Notes: generated from the sequence alone by a model not told the origin. A stretch of 42,241 nt of DNA from a bacterium TMED46 (GCA_002167345.2 NHCZ02000012.1:34532-76772), one strand, 5' to 3'. Shown: positions 26,329-35,373, counted from the first letter of the stretch. Translations and numbers: made by a program.

Positions 26329-27798
26329 CTATTCTCCTTTACCTTGTTGTATTTCAGGACTGTCTATTTCTTCATCTCCACTAACATCCTGACCAACGCT
26401 AGTAGCTTCATTTTTAGGAGCTACAGATCTATTAACATAGTTCTCGTATTCAGCCACCTCTTGAGATTTGACTATTCCAGTATATGCATCTTCAATGATC
26501 TTTGGAGTAATTTGAATGACCAGATCTGTTTTGCGTTCTATAACACCTCGCGATGTAAATAATTTGCTACCAATAATTGGAATCTTATGCAGTATCGGCA
26601 CCTTGTAGGTCGTTTGTTTTTTATCATTACTTAAGAGCCCACCTATGACAATGGATTGCCCATCTTTTACCCTTATAGTAGTGGATGATGTTCTACTCTT
26701 AACTCTTGGTATATTAGCATCTGGGCCAATGAATTCAAATATAGTTGAGACCTCAGGTTCAACCTTGACAGTTATATAACCATCGGTATTTACGGTTGGT
26801 AAAATATTAAGTTTTATACCAACTTCCTCTTTCTGAACCTGCACCTGACCACCTACGCCTCCAGAACTCAGAATATATGGCACGATATCGACAAGCTTGA
26901 TATTAGCCTCTCTTCCATTAATGGTGGTTAGCCTTGAATCAGCTAGAACTTCTGCTTTGTTATTTCTAAGAAGTAGATCTAGGGTGAGGTCAAATGCTGT
27001 CAACTGTCTACTAAAATACCTGGGTATTATAGCGGTCTCATCTTTTTTGCCACTTAATCTATTGAATCCCATTGTAGCAGGTTTTTGCCCTATTGTCTGA
27101 TCATCAGGCACCACTGAGCCTCCCCCTTCCTGTAAGGGGACCCCATTTTCTGCTAGAATAGTGCTATAGCTTGAAATTTTGGACCAATCTAGACCTAACT
27201 GTTCCTCAACGTCTGCAGCAACCTCGATCAGTCTTGTTTCAAGCATGATCTGTATCGCTGGAACGTCAATACTCTCAACCACCTTGATAATCTCTGCTAT
27301 TTTCTTTGGAGAGGCGTTCACTAGAAGCTTATTACCTGGAATATCAACCTGGACCTGCTCTGAAATATCCTGCAAAAGATTCTTTACATCTGCAGCAGCA
27401 GCATACTTTAGCGTGACCACATATGAAGTAACACCAACTTCTTCTTTTAATTTTTTAGGATCTGCTATAAGGAATGAGTTTCCAACAACCTCATAGCTCA
27501 GCCCTACAGCCCTGACCACTAGATTAATTGCCTGCTCAATGGGGACCTCATCCAAATGAACAGAGACCTTGTCCTGCTTGTTCACATTAGGATCAGTGAC
27601 GATGTTATATCCACTTTCTTTAGCGAGGATAGCAAGAATACTCGGCAGGAATGCATCCTCTGCATGAATCGTGATCAAAGTATTATCCTCATTTGATTCA
27701 GTTGTACCTGGCTGACCATAAATTGGCTGTATCGAAATGACCATAATGACACAATAGATCATAAAGTTCATAAATTTCATATTACGCTTTTCCTTCAT
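26329..27798 (-). CDS. pilQ: type IV pilus secretin PilQ
   Basis: This is the outer-membrane pore for the pilus. After a signal peptide ending IQPIYGQPG it has an STN/N0-type domain (ITIHAEDAFLPSILAILA to SFLIADP), one secretin-N (N1/KH-like) domain (YVVTLKYAAAADVKNLLQDI to SIDVPA), and the C-terminal secretin domain. That domain contains IMLETRLIEV, LTTINGREANIKL, VGIKLNILPTVN and VKDGQSIVIGGLLSN. AMIN domains common in proteobacterial PilQ are absent. I chose the ATG at 27798, after the upstream PilP-like stop. The ATG at 27780 is also possible and has AAGGA upstream, and a longer reading from 27861 overlaps pilP. The C-terminal ~40 residues are acidic. It completes the pilM-N-O-P-Q order. 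Confidence 0.94.
   Translation of the reverse strand: MKEKRNMKFMNFMIYCVIMVISIQPIYGQPGTTESNEDNTLITIHAEDAFLPSILAILAKESGYNIVTDPNVNKQDKVSVHLDEVPIEQAINLVVRAVGLSYEVVGNSFLIADPKKLKEEVGVTSYVVTLKYAAAADVKNLLQDISEQVQVDIPGNKLLVNASPKKIAEIIKVVESIDVPAIQIMLETRLIEVAADVEEQLGLDWSKISSYSTILAENGVPLQEGGGSVVPDDQTIGQKPATMGFNRLSGKKDETAIIPRYFSRQLTAFDLTLDLLLRNNKAEVLADSRLTTINGREANIKLVDIVPYILSSGGVGGQVQVQKEEVGIKLNILPTVNTDGYITVKVEPEVSTIFEFIGPDANIPRVKSRTSSTTIRVKDGQSIVIGGLLSNDKKQTTYKVPILHKIPIIGSKLFTSRGVIERKTDLVIQITPKIIEDAYTGIVKSQEVAEYENYVNRSVAPKNEATSVGQDVSGDEEIDSPEIQQGKGE
26334..26340 (-). promoter_or_regulatory. ribosome binding site of the Ig-like lipoprotein gene inside pilQ
   Basis: On the minus strand AAAGGAG lies 6 bases before the ATG at 26327, formed by the last sense codons of pilQ. 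This supports the chosen start and coupled translation of pilQ and the lipoprotein gene. Confidence 0.65.
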
Positions 27799-27814
27799 AA
27801 TTTTTTCCAATATC

Positions 27815-28315
27815 CTATGTTGATGGTTCATAACCTGGCGCAGGGTATGATTTCTTTCCACTGTTTGTTTTTATAATGACCTTTGTACCATCAATCTGTT
27901 CAACAGTACCAATATTAGGTATAGTGTCTCCTACCCCAACAGTAAATGCCTTACCTCTATAATCGATCTGTGCCTGAAAATGGTCTTCTCTTTGATACAC
28001 AAAAGCAACTCTTACCGCATTTCTGTTACGCTTCACTCGCCTACCAGATCCATCTGCAAGAGAAAGAACATTCGTGAGGAGCATTGGAGTATTATTGATT
28101 TTAAACTCAAATTCACTACGGTCTTCAAGTCTTTCCTCAAGATAAGAGATAATATTCTCTAGCTCTTTATCAGTTCCGAATTGAAGGTCCTCTGCAGCTT
28201 GTTTTAAACGATCATATTTTTTATTCATTGGAAAAAGTTTAAAACTAGTAGCGACCAAACTTAAGATCGTAAACCCTACAATAAGATTCCAAATAGTAAC
28301 CGACCTATCACTCAT
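27815..28315 (-). CDS. pilP: PilP-like pilus alignment protein (GspC/HR-type domain)
   Basis: The 166-residue product has a single N-terminal membrane span (~8-28), a charged helical stretch (residues 30-70), and a C-terminal beta domain with YRGKAFTVGVGDTIPNIGTV and VIIKTNSGKKSY. That is the homology-region fold of PilP/GspC, which contacts the secretin. Classic PilP is a lipoprotein; here the anchor is a membrane span, as in GspC. The assignment rests on both this domain and its place between pilO and pilQ. It overlaps pilO by 4 bases. Confidence 0.78.
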   Translation of the reverse strand: MSDRSVTIWNLIVGFTILSLVATSFKLFPMNKKYDRLKQAAEDLQFGTDKELENIISYLEERLEDRSEFEFKINNTPMLLTNVLSLADGSGRRVKRNRNAVRVAFVYQREDHFQAQIDYRGKAFTVGVGDTIPNIGTVEQIDGTKVIIKTNSGKKSYPAPGYEPST

Positions 28316-28887
28316 GATACAACCTTGCTCTTTGATTTTACCAGTGTGATTGTCGATAGACTCACTACAAACTCCTGGTATATTAATTTTTCTTCATCGG
28401 TGTTCGCCTTGATCCTTTCAATTCCATTTTTGACCTCAAACTCATCAATGGTAATTAACCTTGGTGAGCGCTCTAACTCTGAAAGGAATTTCCCAAATTG
28501 GTCATAAGAACACTCGAGGGTGACAATATAAGGCGCCTTGAAGTAAGTAATTTTATCGATGCGAGGTTTAGGCTTGATGCCCAATAATTTTATATCTAAC
28601 TCTTCTAGCACATCTGTTAAATTATTTAAAAATGGTAAACTTGCATCATCTGCAAGAGAATCTGCTTTTGAAAGCGCTAGGTTTTCCTGAAACAATGTAA
28701 ACACCCTATCCAACTGACTAGCCAGGATCTGAGCGCTTATCAGATTTTCATTAAGCTCTTGCTGCTCCTCCTCAAGGACCCTTATCTCAAAAGGTTTATC
28801 ACCAATGAGAATTGACGCAGTCAACCAGTATGAGATTGTTAATAAGATCATTGATCCAAATAGAATAATATTTCTTTTTTCAGCCAT
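28312..28887 (-). CDS. pilO: type IV pilus inner-membrane alignment protein PilO
   Basis: The 191-residue product has one N-terminal membrane span (~9-29), a coiled-coil stretch (RVLEEEQQELNENLISAQILASQ region, ~36-75), and a ferredoxin-like C-terminal domain. The segments FLNNLTDVLEELDIKLLGIKP and YDQFGKFLSELERSPRLITIDEF are characteristic of PilO. It pairs with PilN in the periplasm to link PilM to PilP and PilQ. Position and size fit the family. It starts 9 bases after pilN and overlaps the pilP-like gene by 4 bases. Confidence 0.9.
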   Translation of the reverse strand: MAEKRNIILFGSMILLTISYWLTASILIGDKPFEIRVLEEEQQELNENLISAQILASQLDRVFTLFQENLALSKADSLADDASLPFLNNLTDVLEELDIKLLGIKPKPRIDKITYFKAPYIVTLECSYDQFGKFLSELERSPRLITIDEFEVKNGIERIKANTDEEKLIYQEFVVSLSTITLVKSKSKVVS

Positions 28888-28896
28888 AGTTAGTAA

Positions 28897-29490
28897 TTAG
28901 GAAAAATTCTTTTTCCCACCCTTTTTCGAGCTAGCTTCTATTTCAAATCTTACAATATCTTGCCCTCGAACACTTACTTTACTGTGACCTACATACTTTA
29001 TCTTACTAAAGTTGATCGAGAATTCTTTATTATTACGCAAGGTTTGTACATATTCATCGATGATCTCGAAGTCTTTTCGATCTTCAAACGTTAGTGCAAT
29101 TCCTCGTATTATAAGCTTTTGACGTTTAAATCTTAAACCAGTGATCGCGATATCATCAGGAGTCAAAGCTCCCATTTTCTCCAAGTTCTTGGCCCATAGA
29201 AAGCGATCTTGTTCTAAGTCTGCGAATGAAAGGATATCATCCTTTGATAGATTCTTGCCCTGTGATTGGAGTTTATTGATCTCATCCTTTAGGCGCGAGA
29301 TCTCTTTTTGCTTTTTATCAATTATTCCGTCGTAACCAGAACTGATCATCCATACCCTAACATTTACGCCCAGCAACAAGATAATAAGAACACCAAATAC
29401 GCCCCAACGCACTTGCTCACGTACCCTTGCCTGGCGAGTTTCTGCACTTTCTGCTTTATTTAGGTTTATAACTATATATTGTTTATCCAA
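28897..29490 (-). CDS. pilN: type IV pilus assembly protein PilN
   Basis: The 197-residue product has the cytoplasmic N-terminal motif VINLNKAE, the conserved INLN-type peptide by which PilN docks into PilM. A membrane span (~31-52), a coiled coil (IDKKQKEISRLKDEINKLQS) and a periplasmic ferredoxin-like domain (ITGLRFKRQKLIIRGIA) follow. It connects the cytoplasmic PilM ring to PilO and PilP. Its start overlaps the end of pilM by 8 bases, consistent with stoichiometric, coupled translation. Confidence 0.92.
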   Translation of the reverse strand: MDKQYIVINLNKAESAETRQARVREQVRWGVFGVLIILLLGVNVRVWMISSGYDGIIDKKQKEISRLKDEINKLQSQGKNLSKDDILSFADLEQDRFLWAKNLEKMGALTPDDIAITGLRFKRQKLIIRGIALTFEDRKDFEIIDEYVQTLRNNKEFSINFSKIKYVGHSKVSVRGQDIVRFEIEASSKKGGKKNFS

Positions 29491-30541
29491 GGTCCATTCC
29501 TCCTCGAATCCCTAGCCCCAGTGCTGTTGTATACTGGCTTGGATTAGAAATTGAAATATCACCAGCACCATCCACAGAATCGAATGGGTCAAAAACAGCG
29601 CATTCGATATTTAATTTTTCATTGACTATAGCCGTAAGCCCCGGCGTTGCTGCAGCTCCACCTGTTAAGAATATCTTTAAGAAAAAGCTTTGGCCTGTCT
29701 GTTTTGCATAGAACCTTAAAGATCGTCTCATATCCTCTACTAGGTTATCATATACTGTCCGCTCTGCAATGCCTACCTGATCTATATTTTCGCTTGAGGT
29801 ATCAGCCTTTGTAGATGTGATACCATCTCGAAAAAGCAGATCTTGAGCCTCAGTATAGCCTATCTCTTTCTTTTCAGATAATTCTTTAACAAAGTGATGA
29901 CCACCAATAGGAAGATCCCTTGTGAAAAACTGTTCACCTTTGCCATAGACAACTAGCGTTGATGAAATTGCACCGATGTCAAGCATCACCACAAGGCCAT
30001 CTTCTGGCATGTCTTTTATAAATGAGAATGCATTGCTCATTGCAATTGGATTTACATCTACTACACCTGGCTTAAGACCGCATTCTTTTAAAAGATCTAT
30101 GTGGTTGTTAAGAACCCCTTTTGTACAGGCTACAAGGCCAACATCTATCTTATCAACCTCTTTCTTGTTCGACCCCAATATCTGATAGTCGATCACTGCA
30201 TCAGTACCATCCATTGGGATATGCTTTCTAGCCTCAAACGTCATGGCAGATTTGAGCTCATCAGAGGGCATCTCCATGGTCGTGATCTGTTTAATACTTG
30301 CAGAAGACCCATTGATTCCCGAAATCATAACTTTTGCTTTTTTAGGGTTAAGCCCTTGTTGCCTAAATAGTTCTTTTACTGCTATGACATAGTGAGATTG
30401 GTCGATCTTCTCGGGGTCATACGCAGAGTTAGGGTCGGGTATGAGCCTAGAGCCTGCATCAATCAGTTTATATCCATTTTTGGTCTTATCGGCTGCCACC
30501 ATTTTGACGTACTGCCTGCCTATGTCTAATCCTAGATACAT
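29483..30541 (-). CDS. pilM: type IV pilus assembly protein PilM (actin-like ATPase)
   Basis: The 352-residue cytoplasmic protein has the actin/FtsA-like nucleotide fold. It shows LGLDIGRQYVKMVA (phosphate-1), a PilM-typical EMPSDELKSAMTFEARKHIP segment, VVMLDIGAISSTLVVY (phosphate-2) and FLTGGAAATPGL (adenosine loop). It binds the N-terminal peptide of PilN and couples the cytoplasmic motors to the envelope complex. GGGAAG lies a few bases before the ATG. It starts 9 bases after the stop of the DUF4900/PilX-like gene. Confidence 0.95.
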   Translation of the reverse strand: MYLGLDIGRQYVKMVAADKTKNGYKLIDAGSRLIPDPNSAYDPEKIDQSHYVIAVKELFRQQGLNPKKAKVMISGINGSSASIKQITTMEMPSDELKSAMTFEARKHIPMDGTDAVIDYQILGSNKKEVDKIDVGLVACTKGVLNNHIDLLKECGLKPGVVDVNPIAMSNAFSFIKDMPEDGLVVMLDIGAISSTLVVYGKGEQFFTRDLPIGGHHFVKELSEKKEIGYTEAQDLLFRDGITSTKADTSSENIDQVGIAERTVYDNLVEDMRRSLRFYAKQTGQSFFLKIFLTGGAAATPGLTAIVNEKLNIECAVFDPFDSVDGAGDISISNPSQYTTALGLGIRGGMDLG

Positions 30542-30550
30542 ATTTCTTCC

Positions 30551-32803
30551 CTAATCCTGCTGTTGGTTCCTCGCCTCGCCATAGGAGGCCATTTTTAAAA
30601 TAACTGTATTGTTTGTATTCTCTAGATCTGGGAAATAGGGTGGTGGATTGAGTCGAAGGTTATAATCATAGTTGTAATTCTTATCATAACCAATGTCACC
30701 AGTATTATAGGGACTACCCCCGCCTGTATTTCTTTTCATATATCCTCTTCTGAACTGAACTATGGATCCCCATAGCTTTACATATCCACGATAATCACCA
30801 GTATTGTCATTGGTATGGGCCCCAGACTGATCTTCATTGCGGTAATAATTTCTATGCCCTCCACGACCATCAGCTATCGGAAGATTATAGATACCTCCTA
30901 GAATAGGGTCATGGTGACCAATTGTACTATTCTGCCAATAATGTGAAATAAATCCTCCATTCATTGCTAAGACAGCTGCGTTGATCTTGATATCCTGACC
31001 AAATTGTCTATCTCTAGAACCATTGGGTCTGGTATTCGCAATGATAACACTACCTCCAGCTATAAGGCCAAGGACGTTATTTGAACCACCGTAAGCAGGC
31101 TGTACAACCGCACCAGATGTATAGGAGTCGGCGTAAACCACATCATCTATTAACCATATATTTCCCCAGACCCTGTCAACAGTATTAGTACTAGAGTGAA
31201 CTCTATATTCAGTATAATCATCTGTCACGATTGTAAACTGTCCATCAACCGTTCCGCGGACAAGCACCTGTCCTCCCTTTATATAGATGATCTGTGGGGA
31301 ATTTCCTGTAGAAAAGAAGGTTCTATTCATGAATACATGTTCACTATTGTAGATCTCATCGGGACAATTAAATATATCACATGATGTGCCACCGGCAGTC
31401 CAATAATCAAAATCAAAATGTTGCCTGCCTCCAGCTTCACAGTATCCAGTCCAACCATCAGGGTTTGTTTCTGTTAGATCATGGTCATGATAATATACTT
31501 GGTTGTTCCACTCAACATTCTCATTTAGCCCATCGCTGGCACTCGCATTGACAAAGGTGATATTCTCATCATCATTAAAACCAATTCCTTCAGGGCCATT
31601 ATATGCTAGGGTCTCACCGTAAAATGATACTCTTAGACGATCTGTACCAAGAGTAGCTATTCCGCTTGAGATAAATGATATCACTTTTGAATTATCCTCG
31701 TTAAAAATAAAAATCTGGTCTCCATCACCTATCTCAAAATCACCAGAAGAAACGAGACTATAAAGGTTGATACCATCGAGGGTATTACCGCTCATTACCA
31801 AGAAATTGGAGTTATACGTATTTGCAGTACCATCAAATTCATTTGGAAATAGGTGTAAATGAAAATCATCAGTCTCTAGACCACTTGCCAAACTATCGTA
31901 TTGAAAACTGAATTCCGCTGGTGGGTTACCGATGGGTGGAATATTGTATGTCCATTGCGCGGCCCAGTAGCCCCCCTCAACAAAGTTTATTTCTGTCATA
32001 ACCAGAGTATCTTTTTTACCTGGTCTAAATAGCTTTGTGTCAGCCACAAACGTTTTAGTGGCATTCTGTTTTGCTACCTCAGTAGAATTTTGAGGAGGAT
32101 ATATGATCTGGTGAACAGTATCTATAACAAGTTCATCATCTTCTAAATAGTCGTTTATACAATTCTGGTTTCCATTAAATAGGTTTCCTTGCTCTTCTGC
32201 TTCATAGGTTACATTGATCTCACCATTAAATGTGGCGCACGACCATTGACAGAAAGACATATTTCCATTGGTATGGACCTTCCCATCTAATTCATCCGAA
32301 CCGCAAAAATTTACACTACCTGTATTGCCAGGACCTATAGGCTCTTCCTCATGCGTAAAATACATGAATTCTTCAAAGCCTTGTGGTCGCATTGAGGTGA
32401 ATACCCTTCTCTCTATCGAAACATTTGTTCCGCTTGGTGTGATATAATCTGCAACACCAGTTGAATACGCAATGTATTCTTTCCTTGTTGAATTTGGCAA
32501 TAACTGCGTGGAACAAGCGATATCCTTATACATACCGATTGGTCTATTATTCTCGTCTGCACCATAACTAACACCATTTCTTACTAGGAGTGTATCAGAG
32601 GTGATGTATGGAAGAACAACTACTCCCACATCGTTTAGACCGGCCTCAGCAGCATAGAGAGCTTTCCACTCAGCGTACCTGTATTTCTCCATAGCAGCCT
32701 GACTAAATGAGTTTTTCAAGTAAGCAACTGTAAATGACATACTCACAAGCGTAAATAAAAGTGCTAGTGGTGCTGCACTACCTTTAGAATAAAACCTATG
32801 CAT
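30551..32803 (-). CDS. giant PilX-like minor prepilin with DUF4900-type domain
   Basis: The 750-residue product has a short prepilin-like leader (KG|SAAPLALLFTLV) and a hydrophobic helix, then YAEWKALYAAEAGLND, the AEAGL hallmark of PilX/GspK-like minor pilins. It lacks Glu at mature position 5, as PilX and GspK types do. The large C-terminal body has DUF4900-like features: KVHTNGNMSF, NGEINVTYE, IYIKGGQVLVRGTVDGQFTI and NVLGLIAGGSVII. It also has several Cys residues (FCQWSC, NCPDE) that could form disulfides. Classic PilX is ~160-200 residues, so this one is several times larger. It may sit at the pilus tip as an adhesin or initiation complex. It overlaps the upstream prepilin gene by 8 bases. 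Confidence 0.8.
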   Translation of the reverse strand: MHRFYSKGSAAPLALLFTLVSMSFTVAYLKNSFSQAAMEKYRYAEWKALYAAEAGLNDVGVVVLPYITSDTLLVRNGVSYGADENNRPIGMYKDIACSTQLLPNSTRKEYIAYSTGVADYITPSGTNVSIERRVFTSMRPQGFEEFMYFTHEEEPIGPGNTGSVNFCGSDELDGKVHTNGNMSFCQWSCATFNGEINVTYEAEEQGNLFNGNQNCINDYLEDDELVIDTVHQIIYPPQNSTEVAKQNATKTFVADTKLFRPGKKDTLVMTEINFVEGGYWAAQWTYNIPPIGNPPAEFSFQYDSLASGLETDDFHLHLFPNEFDGTANTYNSNFLVMSGNTLDGINLYSLVSSGDFEIGDGDQIFIFNEDNSKVISFISSGIATLGTDRLRVSFYGETLAYNGPEGIGFNDDENITFVNASASDGLNENVEWNNQVYYHDHDLTETNPDGWTGYCEAGGRQHFDFDYWTAGGTSCDIFNCPDEIYNSEHVFMNRTFFSTGNSPQIIYIKGGQVLVRGTVDGQFTIVTDDYTEYRVHSSTNTVDRVWGNIWLIDDVVYADSYTSGAVVQPAYGGSNNVLGLIAGGSVIIANTRPNGSRDRQFGQDIKINAAVLAMNGGFISHYWQNSTIGHHDPILGGIYNLPIADGRGGHRNYYRNEDQSGAHTNDNTGDYRGYVKLWGSIVQFRRGYMKRNTGGGSPYNTGDIGYDKNYNYDYNLRLNPPPYFPDLENTNNTVILKMASYGEARNQQQD

Positions 32804-33431
32804 CAGGGTTTACTCCCATCGCATTTGTAACTTTTGTCTGAATATATGCAGTACCCATAAAAACAGATCTGCGATAAATATGCTGCTCCTTGACGGGTTG
32901 AAACGATTCATCCATGACATCACTCTCCATGGCAAGAACAAGGGAAAGTGTCATGTAGGAATTCTTAAATGTGTCCGAGCCCAGACCAGGTTGCATATCA
33001 TATTCAACCACAAAATCATCAACATAGACCGTTCTTTTATTTGGGCCTCGAAACACTCCTTCGCTTGGAAACTTTAGCACTCCATCAACAGGAACATCGC
33101 TATTGAACTGTATTCCAGACCTGTCATCACAAGCGACAACTAGTTCAGGAGAAATATCGGTGTAGTACTTGTAAAGTCTTAATCTTGCAAAACCATTAAA
33201 ACTATCAATTTCAACCTTTTGTGCAAGATTTAGTTCACGAACGATCTCACGCATGATATTATTACCGTACTGTCTAAGGTCTTGTCTTACTGTATCCGAC
33301 TGATAATGGAGCATAACAGCTTGAGCACCACTGGTCATTCCGATCGCAATTATTGATATTACGACGATTCCTGCAGACAACTCTAAAAGTGTCATGCCGG
33401 CGTTAGTGCTCCTTAGCAATTTTACGATCAT
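32796..33431 (-). CDS. PilW-like minor prepilin
   Basis: The 211-residue product has a type IV prepilin leader cleaved after Gly12 (STNAG|MTLLEL), with Glu at mature position 5, followed by a ~20-residue hydrophobic helix. The body is a beta-rich globular domain with TVYVDDFVVEYDM, resembling PilW-type minor pilins in size and position. It should be processed by the nearby prepilin peptidase and incorporated at low level in the pilus or its initiation complex. It overlaps both neighbours by 4-8 bases. The exact minor pilin name is uncertain. Confidence 0.82.
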   Translation of the reverse strand: MIVKLLRSTNAGMTLLELSAGIVVISIIAIGMTSGAQAVMLHYQSDTVRQDLRQYGNNIMREIVRELNLAQKVEIDSFNGFARLRLYKYYTDISPELVVACDDRSGIQFNSDVPVDGVLKFPSEGVFRGPNKRTVYVDDFVVEYDMQPGLGSDTFKNSYMTLSLVLAMESDVMDESFQPVKEQHIYRRSVFMGTAYIQTKVTNAMGVNPDA

Positions 33432-33904
33432 AATTCGAACTTGGTCATGATAGTCGAAAGTCGCCTTTCATAACCCGTGTCTCCCGCATATCTTCCGGTT
33501 GGTGAGGTAAATCTATCACCCCATTTTATCCAACACTCTAGCTCATACCGGGTCATATCTGTAGTCCCATAGTCATTGAAGTTATTGAGCCTTCTAAAGT
33601 CATAGTACAATCGTGCCTCGATAGAATTCTTTTGTCCTAAACCACCAACTAAAAATATCTCATCGCCATCTGGATCTCCTGCAAGCTCATATGGCGATAG
33701 TTTCCCATCAGCGATGCGTCCTTTCCAATATTCCATATAATTAAGCAGTTCCTCTGTTGCTCTTTCTTTTATCTCAAGAGAATGTAGCTCGCCTCTTGCA
33801 TGTACAACACCCATCATAAGACCTATACAGGCAATCGATATAATAACTGTAGCTGTCATCACCTCGATAAACCCAATACCTGAACTAGATTTTTTTAAGG
33901 TCAT
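33428..33904 (-). CDS. PilV-like minor prepilin
   Basis: The 158-residue product has a short prepilin leader (KKSSSG|IGFIEV, Glu at mature position 5) and a hydrophobic helix with VIISIACIGLMMGV. A short globular part follows. The pattern and size suit PilV/PilI-type minor pilins. It lies between pilT and the PilW-like gene, overlapping each by 4 bases. The assignment to minor pilins is firm, but the specific subtype is inferred. Confidence 0.82.
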   Translation of the reverse strand: MTLKKSSSGIGFIEVMTATVIISIACIGLMMGVVHARGELHSLEIKERATEELLNYMEYWKGRIADGKLSPYELAGDPDGDEIFLVGGLGQKNSIEARLYYDFRRLNNFNDYGTTDMTRYELECWIKWGDRFTSPTGRYAGDTGYERRLSTIMTKFEL

Positions 33905-34953
33905 AGTACGTTTTGAGCAAATAATTTTGGGTTTTCTGCGATATTCTCTGCCATTTTCCTTTCAATATCGCCCTTTGATACAAGTCTCTGAAGATCTTGA
34001 TCAAGTGACTGCATTCCCTCTACGCCACCAGATTGAATGATTGATGGTATCTGGTAGATCCTATCCTCGCGAATAAGATTGCGAATTGCAGTATTTGCGA
34101 TCATGACCTCACACGCAGGAAGTCTACCTTTTCCGTCTTTTGTTTTTAACAATTTCTGAGCGATCACAGCCTCGAGACTTTCAGACAACATCGATCTAAT
34201 CTGCCCTTTTTGGCCTGTTGGGAAAATATCAATGATCCGGTCAATGGTCTTCACAGCGCTTGATGTGTGAAGAGTGGAAAGTACAAGGTGTCCAGTTTCA
34301 GCAGCAGTTAAAGCTAGGGAGATTGTCTCCAGGTCTCTCATCTCACCAACCAAGATCACATCAGGGTCTTCTCGAAGAGCAGAGCGCATCGCGTTGGCAA
34401 AGCTATGTGTATTTGCACCAAGCTCTCTTTGATTGATTAGGCTCTCTTTTGTCTCGTGATAGTATTCAACGGGATCTTCAATTGTAATTATGTGACAACT
34501 TCTCTGGGTATTTATATGATCTACCATTGCTGCGAGGGTGGTACTCTTTCCAGAGCCAGTAGGGCCCGTTAATAACACAAGACCCCTATCCATTAGGGCT
34601 AGGTTCTTTAAAACAGGTGGAATACCCAGATCATCAAAATCTTTCACGACCTCTGGAATGGTACGAAATACTCCAGCTAGCCCTTTGATCTGATTAAAAA
34701 AATTAACTCTGAACCTACCTTTTCCCTCCAGACTAGCAGAAAAATCTATCTCCTTGTTCTCTTCAAAAAGCTGGATCTGATCTTCATCCAGTACCTGTGG
34801 AATAATAGATTCCATTTCCTCCTGCTTGAGTGGGTCCATATTGAGTGGCTTCATGGTACCATTGATCCTCAACATCGGTATTGAACCAACACTCAGGTGA
34901 AGATCTGATGCTCCGCTGTCGACGGAATAACTAAGTAGCTTATTTAGATCCAT
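33901..34953 (-). CDS. pilT: type IV pilus retraction ATPase PilT
   Basis: The 350-residue product has Walker A GPTGSGKS (130-137), Asp box ITIEDPVEYYH (157-165 region), Walker B VILVGEMRD, His box GHLVLSTLHT, and the PilT signature AIRNLIRE (289-296). This distinguishes it from PilB. No zinc motif or MshEN domain is present, and the length is typical of PilT. It disassembles the pilus and drives retraction. It lies 6 bases after the pilin gene, so motor and pilin are probably transcribed together. Its presence argues for a true type IV pilus over a type II secretion system. Confidence 0.96.
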   Translation of the reverse strand: MDLNKLLSYSVDSGASDLHLSVGSIPMLRINGTMKPLNMDPLKQEEMESIIPQVLDEDQIQLFEENKEIDFSASLEGKGRFRVNFFNQIKGLAGVFRTIPEVVKDFDDLGIPPVLKNLALMDRGLVLLTGPTGSGKSTTLAAMVDHINTQRSCHIITIEDPVEYYHETKESLINQRELGANTHSFANAMRSALREDPDVILVGEMRDLETISLALTAAETGHLVLSTLHTSSAVKTIDRIIDIFPTGQKGQIRSMLSESLEAVIAQKLLKTKDGKGRLPACEVMIANTAIRNLIREDRIYQIPSIIQSGGVEGMQSLDQDLQRLVSKGDIERKMAENIAENPKLFAQNVL

Positions 34954-34959
34954 GAAGGC

Positions 34960-35373
34960 TTATTCACCTTCAGGTGAGCCATACCCTGTAAACTTTCCTA
35001 GATCAGCATCGTAAACTACCTGGTGACCTGCTCCTCCAGACATTTCTTCAGTACTCGTTGCAGTTATTCGACCACCTTGATCGCTTAGCTGTAGATCGAA
35101 TGACCACTTGAGCTTTGTTGAACGACTTACATCTAATTGACCTGCTCTTTCGAGTTCATCTATCTCTGAGGGCCAATCACCCCTGGTCTGGTAATACATT
35201 TTTGATGCATTATTAATATTCGACATCACTGTCCTTGCCTCAGATGCATATGAGCTTTTAACATAATCTAAATAGGTAGGTAATGCTATCACCGCAAGTA
35301 TTGCCACAATAACAACCACAACCATGATCTCTATCATGGTAAAACCAGATTGAGTACTCCGTTTTAGTTTCAT
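34960..35373 (-). CDS. pilA: major type IV pilin (PilA/PilE-like)
   Basis: The 137-residue product has the class IVa prepilin signal QSG|FTMIEIMVVVVIVAILA: cleavage after Gly10, N-terminal Phe, Glu at mature position 5, then a long hydrophobic helix. The globular part (~80 residues) has SEARTVMSNINNASKMYYQ and DWPSEIDEL, resembling small PilE/GspG-like pilins. No C-terminal disulfide loop is present, since no Cys is found. It is the first gene of the pilus run, preceded by a 130-base gap with a putative promoter and the upstream gene's terminator. AAGGA lies 10 bases before the ATG. It could be a GspG-like pseudopilin, but PilT next to it favours pilin. Confidence 0.88.
   Translation of the reverse strand: MKLKRSTQSGFTMIEIMVVVVIVAILAVIALPTYLDYVKSSYASEARTVMSNINNASKMYYQTRGDWPSEIDELERAGQLDVSRSTKLKWSFDLQLSDQGGRITATSTEEMSGGAGHQVVYDADLGKFTGYGSPEGE

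Noticed and set aside
25858-26562. 234-codon open frame on the plus strand
   Set aside because: It lies antisense to the Ig-like lipoprotein and pilQ ends, has no recognisable domain and ignores the clear minus-strand genes with ribosome sites.
27179-27496. 105-codon plus-strand frame inside pilQ
   Set aside because: Composition (Ser/Thr rich) is that of an antisense shadow, with no family resemblance.
27799-27861. Longer N-terminus for PilQ
   Set aside because: It would read through the pilP end and put 27-30 polar residues before the signal peptide.
20426-35373. Type II secretion system instead of a type IV pilus
   Set aside because: PilT with the AIRNLIRE motif, PilM-N-O order and a PilE-like pilin fit a retractile pilus; no GspL/GspM/GspD set distinct from these is seen.
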